This document shows positions 48,686-59,955 of a stretch of 64,000 nt of DNA, piece after piece (within the stretch, counting starts at the first letter, position 1; every line of letters starts with the position of its first letter). The DNA comes from Lathyrus oleraceus. Its lineage: Eukaryota > Streptophyta > Magnoliopsida > Fabales > Fabaceae. The DNA lies in assembly GCF_024323335.1 (NCBI RefSeq), contig NC_066583.1:368153877-368217876 (forward strand), written 5' to 3'. The translations under genes and the position numbers were made by a program. The notes below the pieces were generated by a model. It was given only the letters and a program-made list of their open reading frames with translations, was not told the DNA's origin and did no database searches.

Positions 48686-50681
48686 TGTCATACCCCAAAA
48701 TTTGCCCATTAATATTTCAAGACATTTTTCAGGGGCACTCCGACTCATTTTTATGACACTGATCTCAAAGGAACGAAGGCCCAGCTCACGAATGGCCCAA
48801 TCCAGAAAATGGCCCAAAACTGGCCTGTTCGCTACGCGTTCGCTACACGCTCGCCTAGCGAACGTTCGCTACACGCTCGCCTAGCGAACGTTCGCTACAC
48901 GTTCGCTACCAGCTCGCCTAGCGAAGCTGACAGACAACAGAAAATTTCGGGCTTCATTCTGAGCCCATTAGGTCATGAAAAAGGCATTATAAATACCAGC
49001 ACTTCAGTAATGAAAAGAAAAACGAAAAAGGGACGAAAGGAGAACCCTAGCAAGCAAACCCTAGCGCTCACAGACGGAAAACCCTGAAGGAAAAGCCGGC
49101 GGCCGCAAAGCTACCTCCGTCCAACTCAATCTGGCTCGCCAACTCAAGGTTGCAATTCGATTGTAAACAGGTTTGCATTACTATTATCGCTTCATTTTCT
49201 TAATTTGCATGCGATATCGCTTTATGTTCTTAACTTGCATGTGATATCATAATTGAATTCATAAACATATTTGAGGTTTGGCATGTGAATTTAAGTATGC
49301 CAGCCTATCCTGAATGTTTGACCATATTATTTCTGTAATTGAATACCATAAGACTTGCCGCATGCTGAGATTATACTGTTCTGAAATTCACATCCCGCAG
49401 CCGCTCGCTAGCACATCGCTAAGCGAGCCTGTAGCGAATATTCGCTAGGCCTTCGCTAGGCGAGGCAGAGGCGAACGGGACAGTAGCTTATATTTCGTTT
49501 GTTCTGTGCTATGCTTCTCTGATCTGTTCCCTTATCATCATACATTATTTTGCATGACATTTTTGCTGTTGTATTTCTTTTGCGGTGTAATCCTCGATTG
49601 CACCCTGATTTGGTATGCTAACCCGTTTGCTGAATTTTGCAAAGGTTCATATGTCCCAGGAAAAGATCACCGTTTAGGCCTTCCACTTTATTTGTGGGAT
49701 ACCCTTGTGAAGAGCTGCCCTAAATTGCTTAATTAATTTTAATGTGTTAATTTTAATGTATTAATTTTAATGTATTAATTTTAATGTATTGACTTTAATG
49801 TGGAGATTCATCATAATCACCTAATTAACTTTAAAATATGACCTTTAAATATGTGATCTTGGACCTCTCTTGTGCCTTACGATATTACGGTATTACGGTC
49901 ATGTCCCGCGAACGTGGGGATACACTTAGCAAGGGCCCTTCGATTAAATCATCATAAAATAAATCATAGTCCCTCGGATGTTGCCTTCGAAAATACGATT
50001 TTGTCCCTCGATGACCCTTCGGTGTAGCCTACGGTTAAATGATGATCGTCCCTGCAAATGCTAAGGTATCCTTACAACTGTTGCCTTCAATGACCTATCG
50101 ATGACCCTACGATGACCCTTTTACATCCAAAGGATAAAACTACTTATTTCTCAATAGTAAGGACAGTTTTACCCTCATAAGGATAGGAAATGCCCATAAC
50201 GACCTCAGGAAGGTATAACTCTCAATTACTGGATCATAACCTAAAACATTTTCCACCCTTCACACTTTACAAATCCTAGAAAATCACCACTTGGTATACA
50301 TTCATACTAGAATCATTACCGAGCTATATTTTTCTAAACCATTTTCAAAATCAAACGAGATAAATACTTTGTATACATTCATACGAGAATCATTACAAAG
50401 TTAAACTCTCTTTCAAACATTTTTTTTTGCAATTCACCAACACTTTTTCAGACAAAAATATAAGTGATCCAGCAATTAAGAGCCCATGGATAACCATGGA
50501 TACAAAGGGTGCTAATACCTTCCCTTTGTATAATGTACCTCCCGAACCCAAAATCTATTGAGGTCTTTCCTGTTCTTTTCCACCTTTCCTTATTGGATAA
50601 AAGAAAAGTCGGTGGTGACTCTTGCTATCCGCGACATTGCGATAAAAAGCAAAACACCCCAAGTCAGTTCACCGTATGACA
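48686..50681 (+). repeat. 5' LTR of the Ogre-like element
   Basis: 1996 bp, TGTCATACC...GTATGACA. Includes two 26-bp GC-rich units at 48838-48889, a run of TTAATTTTAATGTA repeats at 49732-49800, and GTCGGTGGTGACTC near the end. The open frames inside (48702, 48809, 49506, 50558) recur in the 3' LTR and are not genes. Confidence 0.93.
48838..48889 (+). repeat. Two 26-bp GC-rich units in the 5' LTR
   Basis: Unit CGTTCGCTACACGCTCGCCT plus AGCGAA. It contains complementary words (TTCGCTA/TAGCGAA) able to pair. The 3' LTR has four units at the same place (58059-58162). Confidence 0.9.
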
Positions 50682-50685
50682 GAAC

Positions 50686-50703
50686 TGGCGACTCTGCTGG
50701 GGA
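50686..50703 (+). promoter_or_regulatory. Primer binding site (tRNA-Arg type) of the Ogre-like element
   Basis: TGGCGACTCTGCTGGGGA begins four bases after the LTR end. This arginine-tRNA-type site is the known hallmark of Ogre elements. A related GGTGGCGACTC word is also inside the LTRs. Confidence 0.85.
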
Positions 50704-51607
50704 CGCTTTAAAAAGAGAGGTTACCTTAAAAACAAGATCACTTATTTAAAATTGTCTGATTTACTTTTAAGGGATTGTTTGGGTATTCTTGAGTGAAAGA
50801 TCCTACACCCGGATCTAGTGTACCCTAGGTAAGTAGCAATAGATCATCGCGACTATCCGGCGTATACTGGAATGGTTAAAATGATGGCTACGGTTAATGT
50901 GATACTCTGGATGTCCTGATGTTCCTCATGTTTACTTGAGGAAAAATTTGGCTTCCGCGTGGTGTCATCAAAGCATTAACCAGACCTTTAGAACCCTAAT
51001 TGACTCATCCTGGCCATTAGAAAGTAGTGAGATAACTGACTTCGGTTCCGACTGGGGTTGGTTGAGACTCGATACTACACTCTTTGAGATTGGACTTTAG
51101 GGAAGCTTCGGTCAACCACTTGGTGTTGCACTGAAGTGGACTTAAAGAAAGGTCAATGATTTGAGATCCTTCTAGAACCCGGTTACTATTCTAGGACAGG
51201 TTGAACCAACCAAACCTCAGTGGGGAGGGTACTTACCTATGGAACTCATGCCAGCATTAAAACCTAGGAATGATGGTTGTGTGACTTGCTTGTGCTTGTT
51301 ATTTATTTAACCTCATAACCTCATAACATCATAACATCATAACATCATAACATCATGACATCATAACATTGAACTAACCATTTCGAGGACTTAGGGATTT
51401 AACTTTGCTCTATTTTGTAAAAAAAAAAAAAAAAAATCTTAAAAAAAAAAAAAATTAAGAAAAAAGCAATGTTTCCTTTTTTGGTAGTTTATGCAAAGTT
51501 AAATTCCAAAAGTCCTTGAAAACATTTCATACATTGCATAGCATAACATTGCATAACAGGTGTTCTAAAGGGATCAATGTTCTCACGATTTTCCTCCAAA
51601 CAGAAAA
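50704..51607 (+). other. Leader of the Ogre-like element, with short tandem repeats
   Basis: No long open frame. Holds an 8-bp tandem repeat ATAACATC (about 51311-51371) and two A-tracts (about 51420-51465). In full Ogre elements an extra ORF of unknown function precedes gag; it is not present here. Confidence 0.7.
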
Positions 51608-52717
51608 ATGGACCTCGAACAAACTGTCAAAGATCTCCATGCTCAGAATGCTCAACTCCAGGAAATGATCTTGAACTTATCCAAGGGGCAGGAGGAACTG
51701 AAGGCTCTCTTGCTCGAGAAAAAGGAAGACAAGAAACCTGTGAGTAACATCAACCCGGGAAGAAGGCTCAAACGACAGGCCGCAGGAGTCGAGATTAGAA
51801 TTCCGAAGGATCAAGAAGAAGAAACAGAGACAGATTCCGAAGATGAGAATGTTGATCTCTTCAACCCTGAGGACGACAATGAAGATTATGAGAATGAACA
51901 GTACTCTCCAAGAGATGACAAGTACAAGTTGCTGGAAGAACATATGCTAGCTATGGAAAGCCAGAAGGCGCCTGGTATGGACTTCGAAAGCTTGGGTCTA
52001 ATCTCTGGTGTGGTCATTCCCCGCAAATTCAAAGTCCCCGCTTTCTCTAAGTATGATGGGGCATCTTGTCCTCAGATGCATCTGAGAGCTTATGTGAGGA
52101 AGATTCAGCCGTATACCACTGATAGGAAACTATGGATCCATTTCTTCCAAGAGAGTCTGTCTGGCACACAGTTGGAATGGTACTATCAGCTCGAGAGCTC
52201 CAACATCCGCACCTGGACTGATTTAGCGACAGCTTTCTACAAGCACTACCAGTATAATTCTGAATTGGCACCTACTCGGCTACAGTTGCAGAATATGACT
52301 ATGGGATCTAAAGAAAGCTTCAAAGAATATGCTCAAAAATGGAGAGACTTGGCTGGCAGAGTCAAACCCCCTATGACTGATCGAGAATTAGTAGACATGT
52401 TTATGAGCACACTGACTGGCCCATTCTACAGCCATCCATTGAGGAGTTCCTCATTGGGTTTCACTGAACTTATATTAACAGGTGAACATGTTGAAAGCGG
52501 CATTCGAAGTGGAAAGATACAGGCAGCCACCTCTGATCCTCCGGAGACTCCTAATGTCATCATTGCTCCTCTGTCAAATCATGACGAGACTGTTAATGCT
52601 GTAGAAGATGCTGATAACGATTGCAACCTGGATAGCTGGATTTTTCCAACAATTGGTGACGGACTCAACAATTGGAAGGCTGAAGACACTATCCCGATTT
52701 CCTTTAGTCAGGAGTAA
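51608..52717 (+). CDS. Ogre-like gag (plus linker spliced to pol)
   Basis: 369 codons, intact. Residues 1-45 form a coiled coil (LHAQNAQLQEMILNL, QEELKALLLEKK). An acidic stretch lies at about 75-105. The capsid domain at about 135-300 has the conserved FKVPAFSKYDG, HLRAYVRKI, FFQESLSGTQLEWYY and TFYKHY-like blocks, then FKEYAQKWRDLAGRV and MFMSTLTGPFY. After residue about 305 the frame jumps to a pol-linker sequence (VIIAPLSNHDETVN, SWIFPTIGDGLNNW), so the gag C-terminus, zinc knuckle and protease are deleted. The TAA at 52715-52717 lies within the predicted intron, so splicing removes the stop and joins the frame to pol remnants. The ATG is the first of a long open frame after a 0.9-kb leader. 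Confidence 0.88.
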   Translation: MDLEQTVKDLHAQNAQLQEMILNLSKGQEELKALLLEKKEDKKPVSNINPGRRLKRQAAGVEIRIPKDQEEETETDSEDENVDLFNPEDDNEDYENEQYSPRDDKYKLLEEHMLAMESQKAPGMDFESLGLISGVVIPRKFKVPAFSKYDGASCPQMHLRAYVRKIQPYTTDRKLWIHFFQESLSGTQLEWYYQLESSNIRTWTDLATAFYKHYQYNSELAPTRLQLQNMTMGSKESFKEYAQKWRDLAGRVKPPMTDRELVDMFMSTLTGPFYSHPLRSSSLGFTELILTGEHVESGIRSGKIQAATSDPPETPNVIIAPLSNHDETVNAVEDADNDCNLDSWIFPTIGDGLNNWKAEDTIPISFSQE

Positions 52718-52925
52718 TTGTTATTGCTATTTTAACATTTTAAAGCATTGTGTCTATACCCGGGGCATAATAGCTAATTTTTCAAGGGTTTTGTCATTTT
52801 CATAAGCATATTCATATTCAATAGATCAATGGACTTTTTGCATTCAAATATTGCGCTCTTTATCTTTCCTGTCATTTTTCAAACAAGCTATGTTTTCTTG
52901 CACACACTCACGTAACAAATTGCAG
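52714..52925 (+). other. Predicted Ogre pol intron
   Basis: Donor GA|GTAATTG at 52714 and acceptor AAATTGCAG ending at 52925 frame a T-rich 212-bp intron. Joining the exons reads straight through from the gag-linker frame into 109 further codons (SIATLDPVGND... to a TGA at 53253). Ogre elements are known for an intron between protease and RT; the position and open frame here fit that. Confidence 0.8.
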
Positions 52926-53589
52926 ATCCATAGCCACTCTGGATCCTGTTGGTAATGACTCTGCTACTGTTCATTATGACTTTGAAAATCCGATCTACCA
53001 AGCCGAGGATGGAAGTGAGGAAGATTGTGAAGTCCCTGGAGAACTTGCCAGACTGGTACTACAAGAAGAAAAGACCATACAGCCGCTTGAGGAATCAATT
53101 GAAATTGTAAATCCGGGTACTGAAATAGACAAGAAAGAAGTCAGAGGTTTCTTGGGACACTTGAATTACATTGCCCGATTCATTCCACATTTGACTGCTA
53201 CCTGCAAACCCATCTTCCAATTACTAAAAAGGAAAAATCAAGAGATGGCATGAAATGATGAATGACAAAATCAGGAAATATCTCCAAGAACCTCCAATTC
53301 TGATGCTACCAGTTGAAGAAAGACCTCTAACTATGTATTTGACCGTGTTAGAAAATTCAATAGGGTGTGCTGGGGCAACATGACGAGTCTGGTCGAAAAG
53401 AGCATGTCATACACTGCCTTAGCAAAAGGTACCGACTGTGAAACAAGATACTCACAGCTCGAGAAAGCTTGCTGTGCTTTGGCTTGGGCTGCTCGCCGAC
53501 TAAGACAGTATATGTTGAATCATACCACTTTATTGATTTCTAAGATGGATTCTATCAAATATCTATTTGAGAAACCTGCTGTCTCCTGA
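52926..53589 (+). pseudogene. Ogre pol remnants: linker, RT C-terminus and RNase H fragment
   Basis: After the intron comes a linker (FENPIYQAEDGSEEDCE), then a sudden join to the end of RT/start of RNase H (VRGFLGHLNYIARFIPHLT, CKPIFQLL). The palm with YVDD is missing. A TGA at 53251-53253 and frameshifts follow, then RNase H-like pieces: YLQEPPILMLPV, MYLTVLENS and 53365-53589 with DCETRYSQLEKACCALAW and RRLRQYML. Not able to encode an active enzyme. Confidence 0.82.
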
Positions 53590-54216
53590 GAGAGTTATCA
53601 CTGATAATGGTACTAAACTGAACTCTGCATGCAGTTCAAAATAAAACACCATAACTCTTCTCCGTACCGGCCAAAGATGAACGGTGCCGTGGAGGCTGCT
53701 AACAATATCAAGAATATAACAGTAACATACAAAGACTGGCATGAGATGTTACCTTTTGCTCTTCATGGTTACCGCACTTCGACAGGGGCAACCCCTTTCT
53801 CTTTAGTCTATGAAATGGAAGCCGTTTTACCAGTGGAAGTTCAGATTCCCTCTCCGAGAATTGTGAAAGATGCAGGCTTAGATGAGGATGAATGGATTCA
53901 AACTCGGCTCGATCAGATAAATCTGATTGATGAAAAGAGACTTGCGGCTATTTGTCATGGGCGCATGACCCAAGCATTCAACAAAAAGGTCAAGAGACGA
54001 GTGTACCAAATTGGCGGCTTAGTTATCAAGCGTATCATTCTACCACAAGGTGATCCCAGGGGCAAATGGACTCCCACATACGAAGGGCCATTTGTAGTTA
54101 AGAAGGTATTCTCTGGTGGAGTCATGAGGCTTGTTATAATGGATGGCGAAGAGTTCCCGCATCCTGTGGACGCTGACATAGTTAAAAAAATACTACGCAT
54201 AAAAGAGACCCGCTAG
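53590..54216 (+). pseudogene. Ogre integrase C-terminal remnant
   Basis: It starts with RVITDNGTKLN (the second catalytic Asp region) at 53590, shifts frame by about 53630, then runs open to 54216. Seen: PYRPKMNGAVEAANN (the catalytic Glu region), WHEMLPFALHGYRTSTGATPF, VLPVEVQIPS, then the C-terminal DNA-binding domain with GDPRGKWTPTYEGPFVV and HPVDADIVKK. The zinc domain and first Asp are deleted, so it is inactive. Confidence 0.88.
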
Positions 54217-55454
54217 GTCGACGTACCTTGGCAAAAGTAAGGGCATCCCGGCGAACCAAAAGGGTTCGGGCAAAAATTAGGGATAAACATATAAAGACGT
54301 ACACCCGGCAAGTCGAAAACCTGAAAAGGCGGCTTGAGCAAAAAAGGGTATCCCGGTGGACTGAAAACCTGAAAAGGCGGTCCAGGCAAAAATTAGGGAT
54401 TAAAGCGTATGACTATGCCCCGTTCTCTGTCTGCTTCAACCAAGTTCAAAGGACTGAACAAGCTAATCACTTCTATCCGACAGCAGGAGATGAGAGGCTT
54501 GAAGACATAATGACAGTGGTGGAATTAAAATCAATAGGGTTTTTTCTGCATAGCTTTCTCTTTATTTTCTTGGCAATTTCCTCTTACTAGGATTTCTGTC
54601 TCCTTGTACACAAATTGCCTGTTTATAGGCCCTCTTTCAAAATCAATACAATTTCATTTCCAAAAAGATGCTTTTGTTTTACTTTCTCTGTTTTGTTTGC
54701 GTAAACGTCCATTGATTTAACTTGAATTGATATATGCATTTGAATATGATCAATGTTTATCAAAATACATGCATGAAATAGCAATGGCAGTTACTAAAGG
54801 ACTTCAGGATCGTGGATAAGATCTAACCATGTTTTCCGATGAATCCCGTTGCTAGTTCTATTCCCCAGCAAAGCCAGTCATTCCCAGAAGAGAGTGGCAT
54901 TACTAGACAAATGGGTCATCTCTTCCACCCCCAGCCGGGCTTCTGTTGAACATTTCTACCATCAGACAGAAATCAAACATCCCCGGCTAAAAAAGGGTCA
55001 TCGATACCAGTATCTCCCAACCAGAAGATTGAGATTTATTTTCCCCAGTAGAGTCCTCAGGAAGAACTTTTCAGATGCATAATTCATTCATTACATCATT
55101 TCATAACATATACATGCATACAATGTTCGCATTTATTCCAGACGCATAATTCACTCATTACATCATTTCACAGCATACGCATGCATACAACATTTGCATC
55201 TCATGCATCATGACATGGCATGAAGCTAATTTTATTTTTCAGGTCAATTATCCTCCTGACATAGTCAAAACAAAGGTCTATTCAGACAGACATCTTTATC
55301 AATTACATTCAAGATGCAACTATATCCCTCAGATACTGCCTAGCGTACGGTACATGCCGAGCTCATCCCAGACATTCATTGCCAATACAACATATACAAA
55401 TACTAGCAGATATAGCCTAGCGTACGGTTCATTCTGATTCAGCTCAACATATGA
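54217..55454 (+). other. 3' untranslated region of the Ogre-like element before the array
   Basis: Pol is followed by repeated GGCAAAAATTAGGGAT and GAAAACCTGAAAAGGCGG words (54230-54400) and a non-coding stretch. At about 55080-55205 a 55-60-bp segment (AATTCA.TCATTACATCATTTCA..) is present twice. The open frames at 54228, 54849 and 55210 lack domains. Confidence 0.6.
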
Positions 55455-57720
55455 CTCCTTCAACTCAGATACGATCTAGCGTACGATCCATTCTGACCTT
55501 CAACAACTCAGATACGATCTAGCGTACGATCCATTCTGACCTTCAACAACTCAGATACGATCTAGCGTATGATCCATTCTGACCTTCAACAACTCAGATA
55601 CGATCTAGTGTACGATCCATTCTGACCTTCAACAACTCAGATACGATCTAGCGTACGATCCATTCTGACCTTCAACCACTCAAAGACAGTCTAATGTACG
55701 ATCAAGTTAGACCTTCAAGTCAGATTCTGCAAATATAGTCTAATGTACGACCAAGTTAGACCTTCAAGTCAGATTCTGCAAATACAGTCTAATGTACGAC
55801 CAAGTTAGACCTTCAAGTCAGATTCTGCAAATATAGTCTAATGTACGACCAAATTAGACCTTCAAGTCAGATTCTGCAAATATAGTCTAATGTACGACCA
55901 AGTTAGACCTTCCAGTCATCAAATACAGTCTAATGTACGACCAAGTTAGACCTTCCAGTCATCAAATACAGTCTAATGTACGACCAAGTTAGACCTTCCA
56001 GTCATCAAATACAATCTAATGTACGACCAAGTTAGACCTTCCAGTCATCAAATACAGTCTAATGTACGACCAAGTTAGACCTTCCAGTCATCAAATACAG
56101 TCTAATGTACGACCAAGTTAGACCTTCCAGTCATCAAATACAGTCTAATGTACGACCAAGTTAGACCAGATTCTGCTCAGGGACAGTCTAATGTACGACC
56201 AAGTTAGACCGTCAAGTCCTCGGATTCTGCCCAGATACAGTCTAATGTACGACCAAGTTAGACCAGATTCTGCTCAGTGACAGTCTAATGTACGACCAAG
56301 TTAGACCGTCAAGTCCTCGGATTCTGCCCAGATACATTTTAATGTACGACCAAGTTAGACCAGATTCTGCTCAGTGACCGTCTAATGTACGACCAAGTTA
56401 GACCGTCAAGTCCTCGGATTCTGCCCAGATACAGTCTAATGTACGACCAAGTTAGACCGGATTCTGCTCAGTGACAGTCTAATGTACGACCAAGTTAGAC
56501 CGCCAAGTCCTCGGATTCTGCTCAGATACAGTCTAATGTACGACCAAGTTAGATTCTGCTCAGTGACAGTCTAATGTACGACCAAGTTAGACCGTCAAGT
56601 CCTCAGATTCTGCTCAGTGACAGTCTAATGTACGACCAAGTTAGACCTTTAAGTCCTCAGATTCTGCTCGAATACAGTCTAATGTACGACCAAGTTAGAC
56701 CAGATGCTGCTCGAATACAGTCTAATGTACGACCAAGTTAGATCAGATGCGGCTCAAATACAGTCTAATGTACGACCAAGTTAGACCAGATGCTGCTCAA
56801 ATACCGTCTAATGTACGACCAAGTTAGACCTTCAACGGCTCAAATACAGTCTAATGTACGACCAAGTTAGACCAGATGCCGCTCAAATACCGTCTAATGT
56901 ACGACCAAGTTAGACCAGATGCCGCTCAAATACCGTCTAATGTACGACCAAGTTAGACCTTCAACGGCTCAAATACAGTCTAATGTACGACCAAGTTAGA
57001 CCAGATGCCGCTCAAATACCGTCTAATGTACGACCAAGTTAGACCAGATGCCGCTCAAATACCGTCTAATGTACGACCAAGTTAGACCAGATGCTGCTCA
57101 GATACGGTTTAATGTACGACCAAGTTAGACCTTCATCTGCTCAGATGCTACCTAGTGACAGGTACAGCTCTGAAGTGTAGTCTAGTGTACGACTACCCCT
57201 TTTATAAGCAGATTCAGCCTAATGGACGGCTCATTCTGCTCAGATACGGTTTGATGTACGACCCAGTTAGACCTTCATTCTGCTCAGATACGGTTTAATG
57301 TACGACCTAGTTAGACCTTTATCTCCTCAGATGCTACCTAGTGTACGGTATATTTCTGAAGTGTAGTCTAGCGTACGACTACCGGACGACTCATCCTGCG
57401 ACTCCAATACGGTCTAGCATAAGACCCATTTGGATCTTCAACTCAGATACGATCTAGCATACGATCCGGTCTGATCTTCTATCCCCGATGAAATCACCCG
57501 CTTAATGGAGGTGTCGTTCTGCAACTCAGAGACGATCTAGCTTACGATCCATTCTGATTTTTCATCCTCAGCGAAGTCATCCGCCCAATGAACAACTCAC
57601 TCTGGTATTCGGAGGCGATCTAGCGTATGACCCATTCTGATCCCTTATCCCCAGCAGCGTATAACACACTCTGACTCGGTACGACATCCATGTCTTCGGA
57701 TATCGTCTAATGAACGACGC
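55455..57720 (+). repeat. Satellite-like tandem array in the Ogre 3' region
   Basis: About 40 units. Block 1 (55458-55680): five or six 43-bp units with GATCTAGCGTACGATCC. Block 2 (about 55690-55910): 49-bp units with core GTCTAATGTACGACCAAG followed by TTAGACC. Block 3 (about 55911-56165): 43-bp units. Block 4 (about 56165-56650): alternating units making a 95-100-bp higher-order period. Block 5 (about 56650-57130): 43-bp units with AGATGCCGCTCAAATACC. Block 6 (to 57720): diverged. The core arms GTCTAA and TTAGAC are inverted copies 12 nt apart. Ogre 3' regions are known sources of legume satellites. Confidence 0.95.
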
Positions 57721-57907
57721 GCCCTGAAGTTCTCATCATCAAATTCCCTGGATGGCATCTTTAAGCCCATCTCCATCAAGACTAGCTCCTGATTGACAAG
57801 CGCAAATTTTTGGGCATTTTAGTGTTCAATAATCTTCCACCTCCAGACCACGAATGGTGCACATACCATTCTACTCTCTCGGTTCAAGAATATTGAACAG
57901 GGGCAGC

Positions 57908-59955
57908 TGTCATACCCCAAAATTTGCCCATTAATATTTCAAGACATTTTTCAGGGGCACTCCGACTCATTTTTATGACACTGATCTCAAAGGAACGAAG
58001 GCCCAGCTCACGAATGGCCCAATCCAGAAAATGGCCCAAAACTGGCCTGTTCGCTACGCGTTCGCTACACGCTCGCCTAGCGAACGTTCGCTACACGCTC
58101 GCCTAGCGAACGTTCGCTACACGCTCGCCTAGCGAACGTTCGCTACACGCTCGCCTAGCGAACGTTCGCTACACGTTCGCTACCAGCTCGCCTAGCGAAG
58201 CTGACAGACAACAGAAAATTTCGGGCTTCATTCTGAGCCCATTAGGTCATGAAAAAGGCATTATAAATACCAGCACTTCAGTAATGAAAAGAAAAACGAA
58301 AAAGGGACGAAAGGAGAACCCTAGCAAGCAAACCCTAGCGCTCACAGACGGAAAACCCTGAAGGAAAAGCCGGCGGCCGCAAAGCTACCTCCGTCCAACT
58401 CAATCTGGCTCGCCAACTCAAGGTTGCAATTCGATTGTAAACAGGTTTGCATTACTATTATCGCTTCATTTTCTTAATTTGCATGCGATATCGCTTTATG
58501 TTCTTAACTTGCATGTGATATCATAATTGAATTCATAAACATATTTGAGGTTTGGCATGTGAATTTAAGTATGCCAGCCTATCCTGAATGTTTGACCATA
58601 TTATTTCTGTAATTGAATACCATAAGACTTGCCGCATGCTGAGATTATACTGTTCTGAAATTCACATCCCGCAGCCGCTCGCTAGCACATCGCTAAGCGA
58701 GCCTGTAGCGAATATTCGCTAGGCCTTCGCTAGGCGAGGCAGAGGCGAACGGGACAGTAGCTTATATTTCGTTTGTTCTGTGCTATGCTTCTCTGATCTG
58801 TTCCCTTATCATCATACATTATTTTGCATGACATTTTTGCTGTTGTATTTCTTTTGCGGTGTAATCCTCGATTGCACCCTGATTTGGTATGCTAACCCGT
58901 TTGCTGAATTTTGCAAAGGTTCATATGTCCCAGGAAAAGATCGCCGTTTAGGCCTTCCACTTTATTTGTGGGATACCCTTGTGAAGAGCTGCCCTAAATT
59001 GCTTAATTAATTTTAATGTGTTAATTTTAATGTATTAATTTTAATGTATTAATTTTAATGTATTGACTTTAATGTGGAGATTCATCATAATCACCTAATT
59101 AACTTTAAAATATGGCCTTTAAATATGTGATCTTGGACCTCTCTTGTGCCTTACGATATTACGGTATTACGGTCATGTCCCGCGAACGTGGGGATACACT
59201 TAGCAAGGGCCCTTCGATTAAATCATCATAAAATAAATCATAGTCCCTCGGATGTTGCCTTCGAAAATACGATTTTGTCCCTCGATGACCCTTCGGTGTA
59301 GCCTACGGTTAAATGATGATCGTCCCTGCAAATGCTAAGGTATCCTTACAACTGTTGCCTTCAATGACCTATCGATGACCCTACGATGACCCTTTTACAT
59401 CCAAAGGATAAAACTTCTTATTTCTCAATAGTAAGGATAGTTTTACCCTCATAAGGATAGGAAATGCCCATAACGACCTCAGGAAGGTATAACTCTCAAT
59501 TACTGGATCATAACCTAAAACATTTTCCACCCTTCACACTTTACAAATCCTAGAAAATCACCACTTGGTATACATTCATACTAGAATCATTACCGAGCTA
59601 TATTTTTCTAAACCATTTTCAAAATCAAACGAGATAAATACTTTGTATACATTCATACGAGAATCATTACAAAGTTAAACTCTCTTTCAAACATTTTTTT
59701 TTGCAATTCACCAACACTTTTTCAGACAAAAATATAAGTGATCCAGCAATTAAGAGCCCATGGATAACCATGGATACAAAGGGTGCTAATACCTTCCCTT
59801 TGTATAATGTACCTCCCGAACCCAAAATCTATTGAGGTCTTTCCTGTTCTTTTCCACCTTTCCTTATTGGATAAAAGAAAAGTCGGTGGCGACTCTTGCT
59901 ATCCGCGACATTGCGATAAAAAGCAAAACACCCCAAGTCAGTTCACCGTATGACA
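57908..59955 (+). repeat. 3' LTR of the Ogre-like element
   Basis: 2048 bp. Differs from the 5' LTR by two extra 26-bp units (52 bp, exactly the length difference) and about five point changes that I noticed, for example GATCGCC for GATCACC near 58942 and GGTGGCGAC for GGTGGTGAC near 59885. Confidence 0.93.

Larger units (their letters stand above)
48686..59955 (+). mobile_element. Ogre-like Tat-lineage gypsy element, 11.3 kb, deletion derivative, TSD CCACC
   Basis: LTRs at 48686-50681 and 57908-59955, a tRNA-Arg type primer site, gag, a pol intron, pol remnants, a tandem-repeat 3' region and a 5-bp target duplication. RT core, protease and most of integrase are deleted, so it cannot supply its own enzymes. 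Even so, the LTRs differ by only about five substitutions that I could find plus a 52-bp copy-number change. It therefore moved recently, probably using proteins of a full-length relative. It lacks any long open frame upstream of gag, where full Ogre elements carry an extra ORF. Confidence 0.92.

Noticed and set aside
48702..50749. Several 60-92-codon open frames, repeated at 57924-60041
   Set aside because: They fall in the two LTRs of one element and have no recognisable domain.
55455..57720. Regularly spaced repeats that could suggest a CRISPR array
   Set aside because: The linkers between cores are themselves repeated rather than unique, periods change between blocks, no cas genes exist, and the array lies inside a plant retrotransposon.
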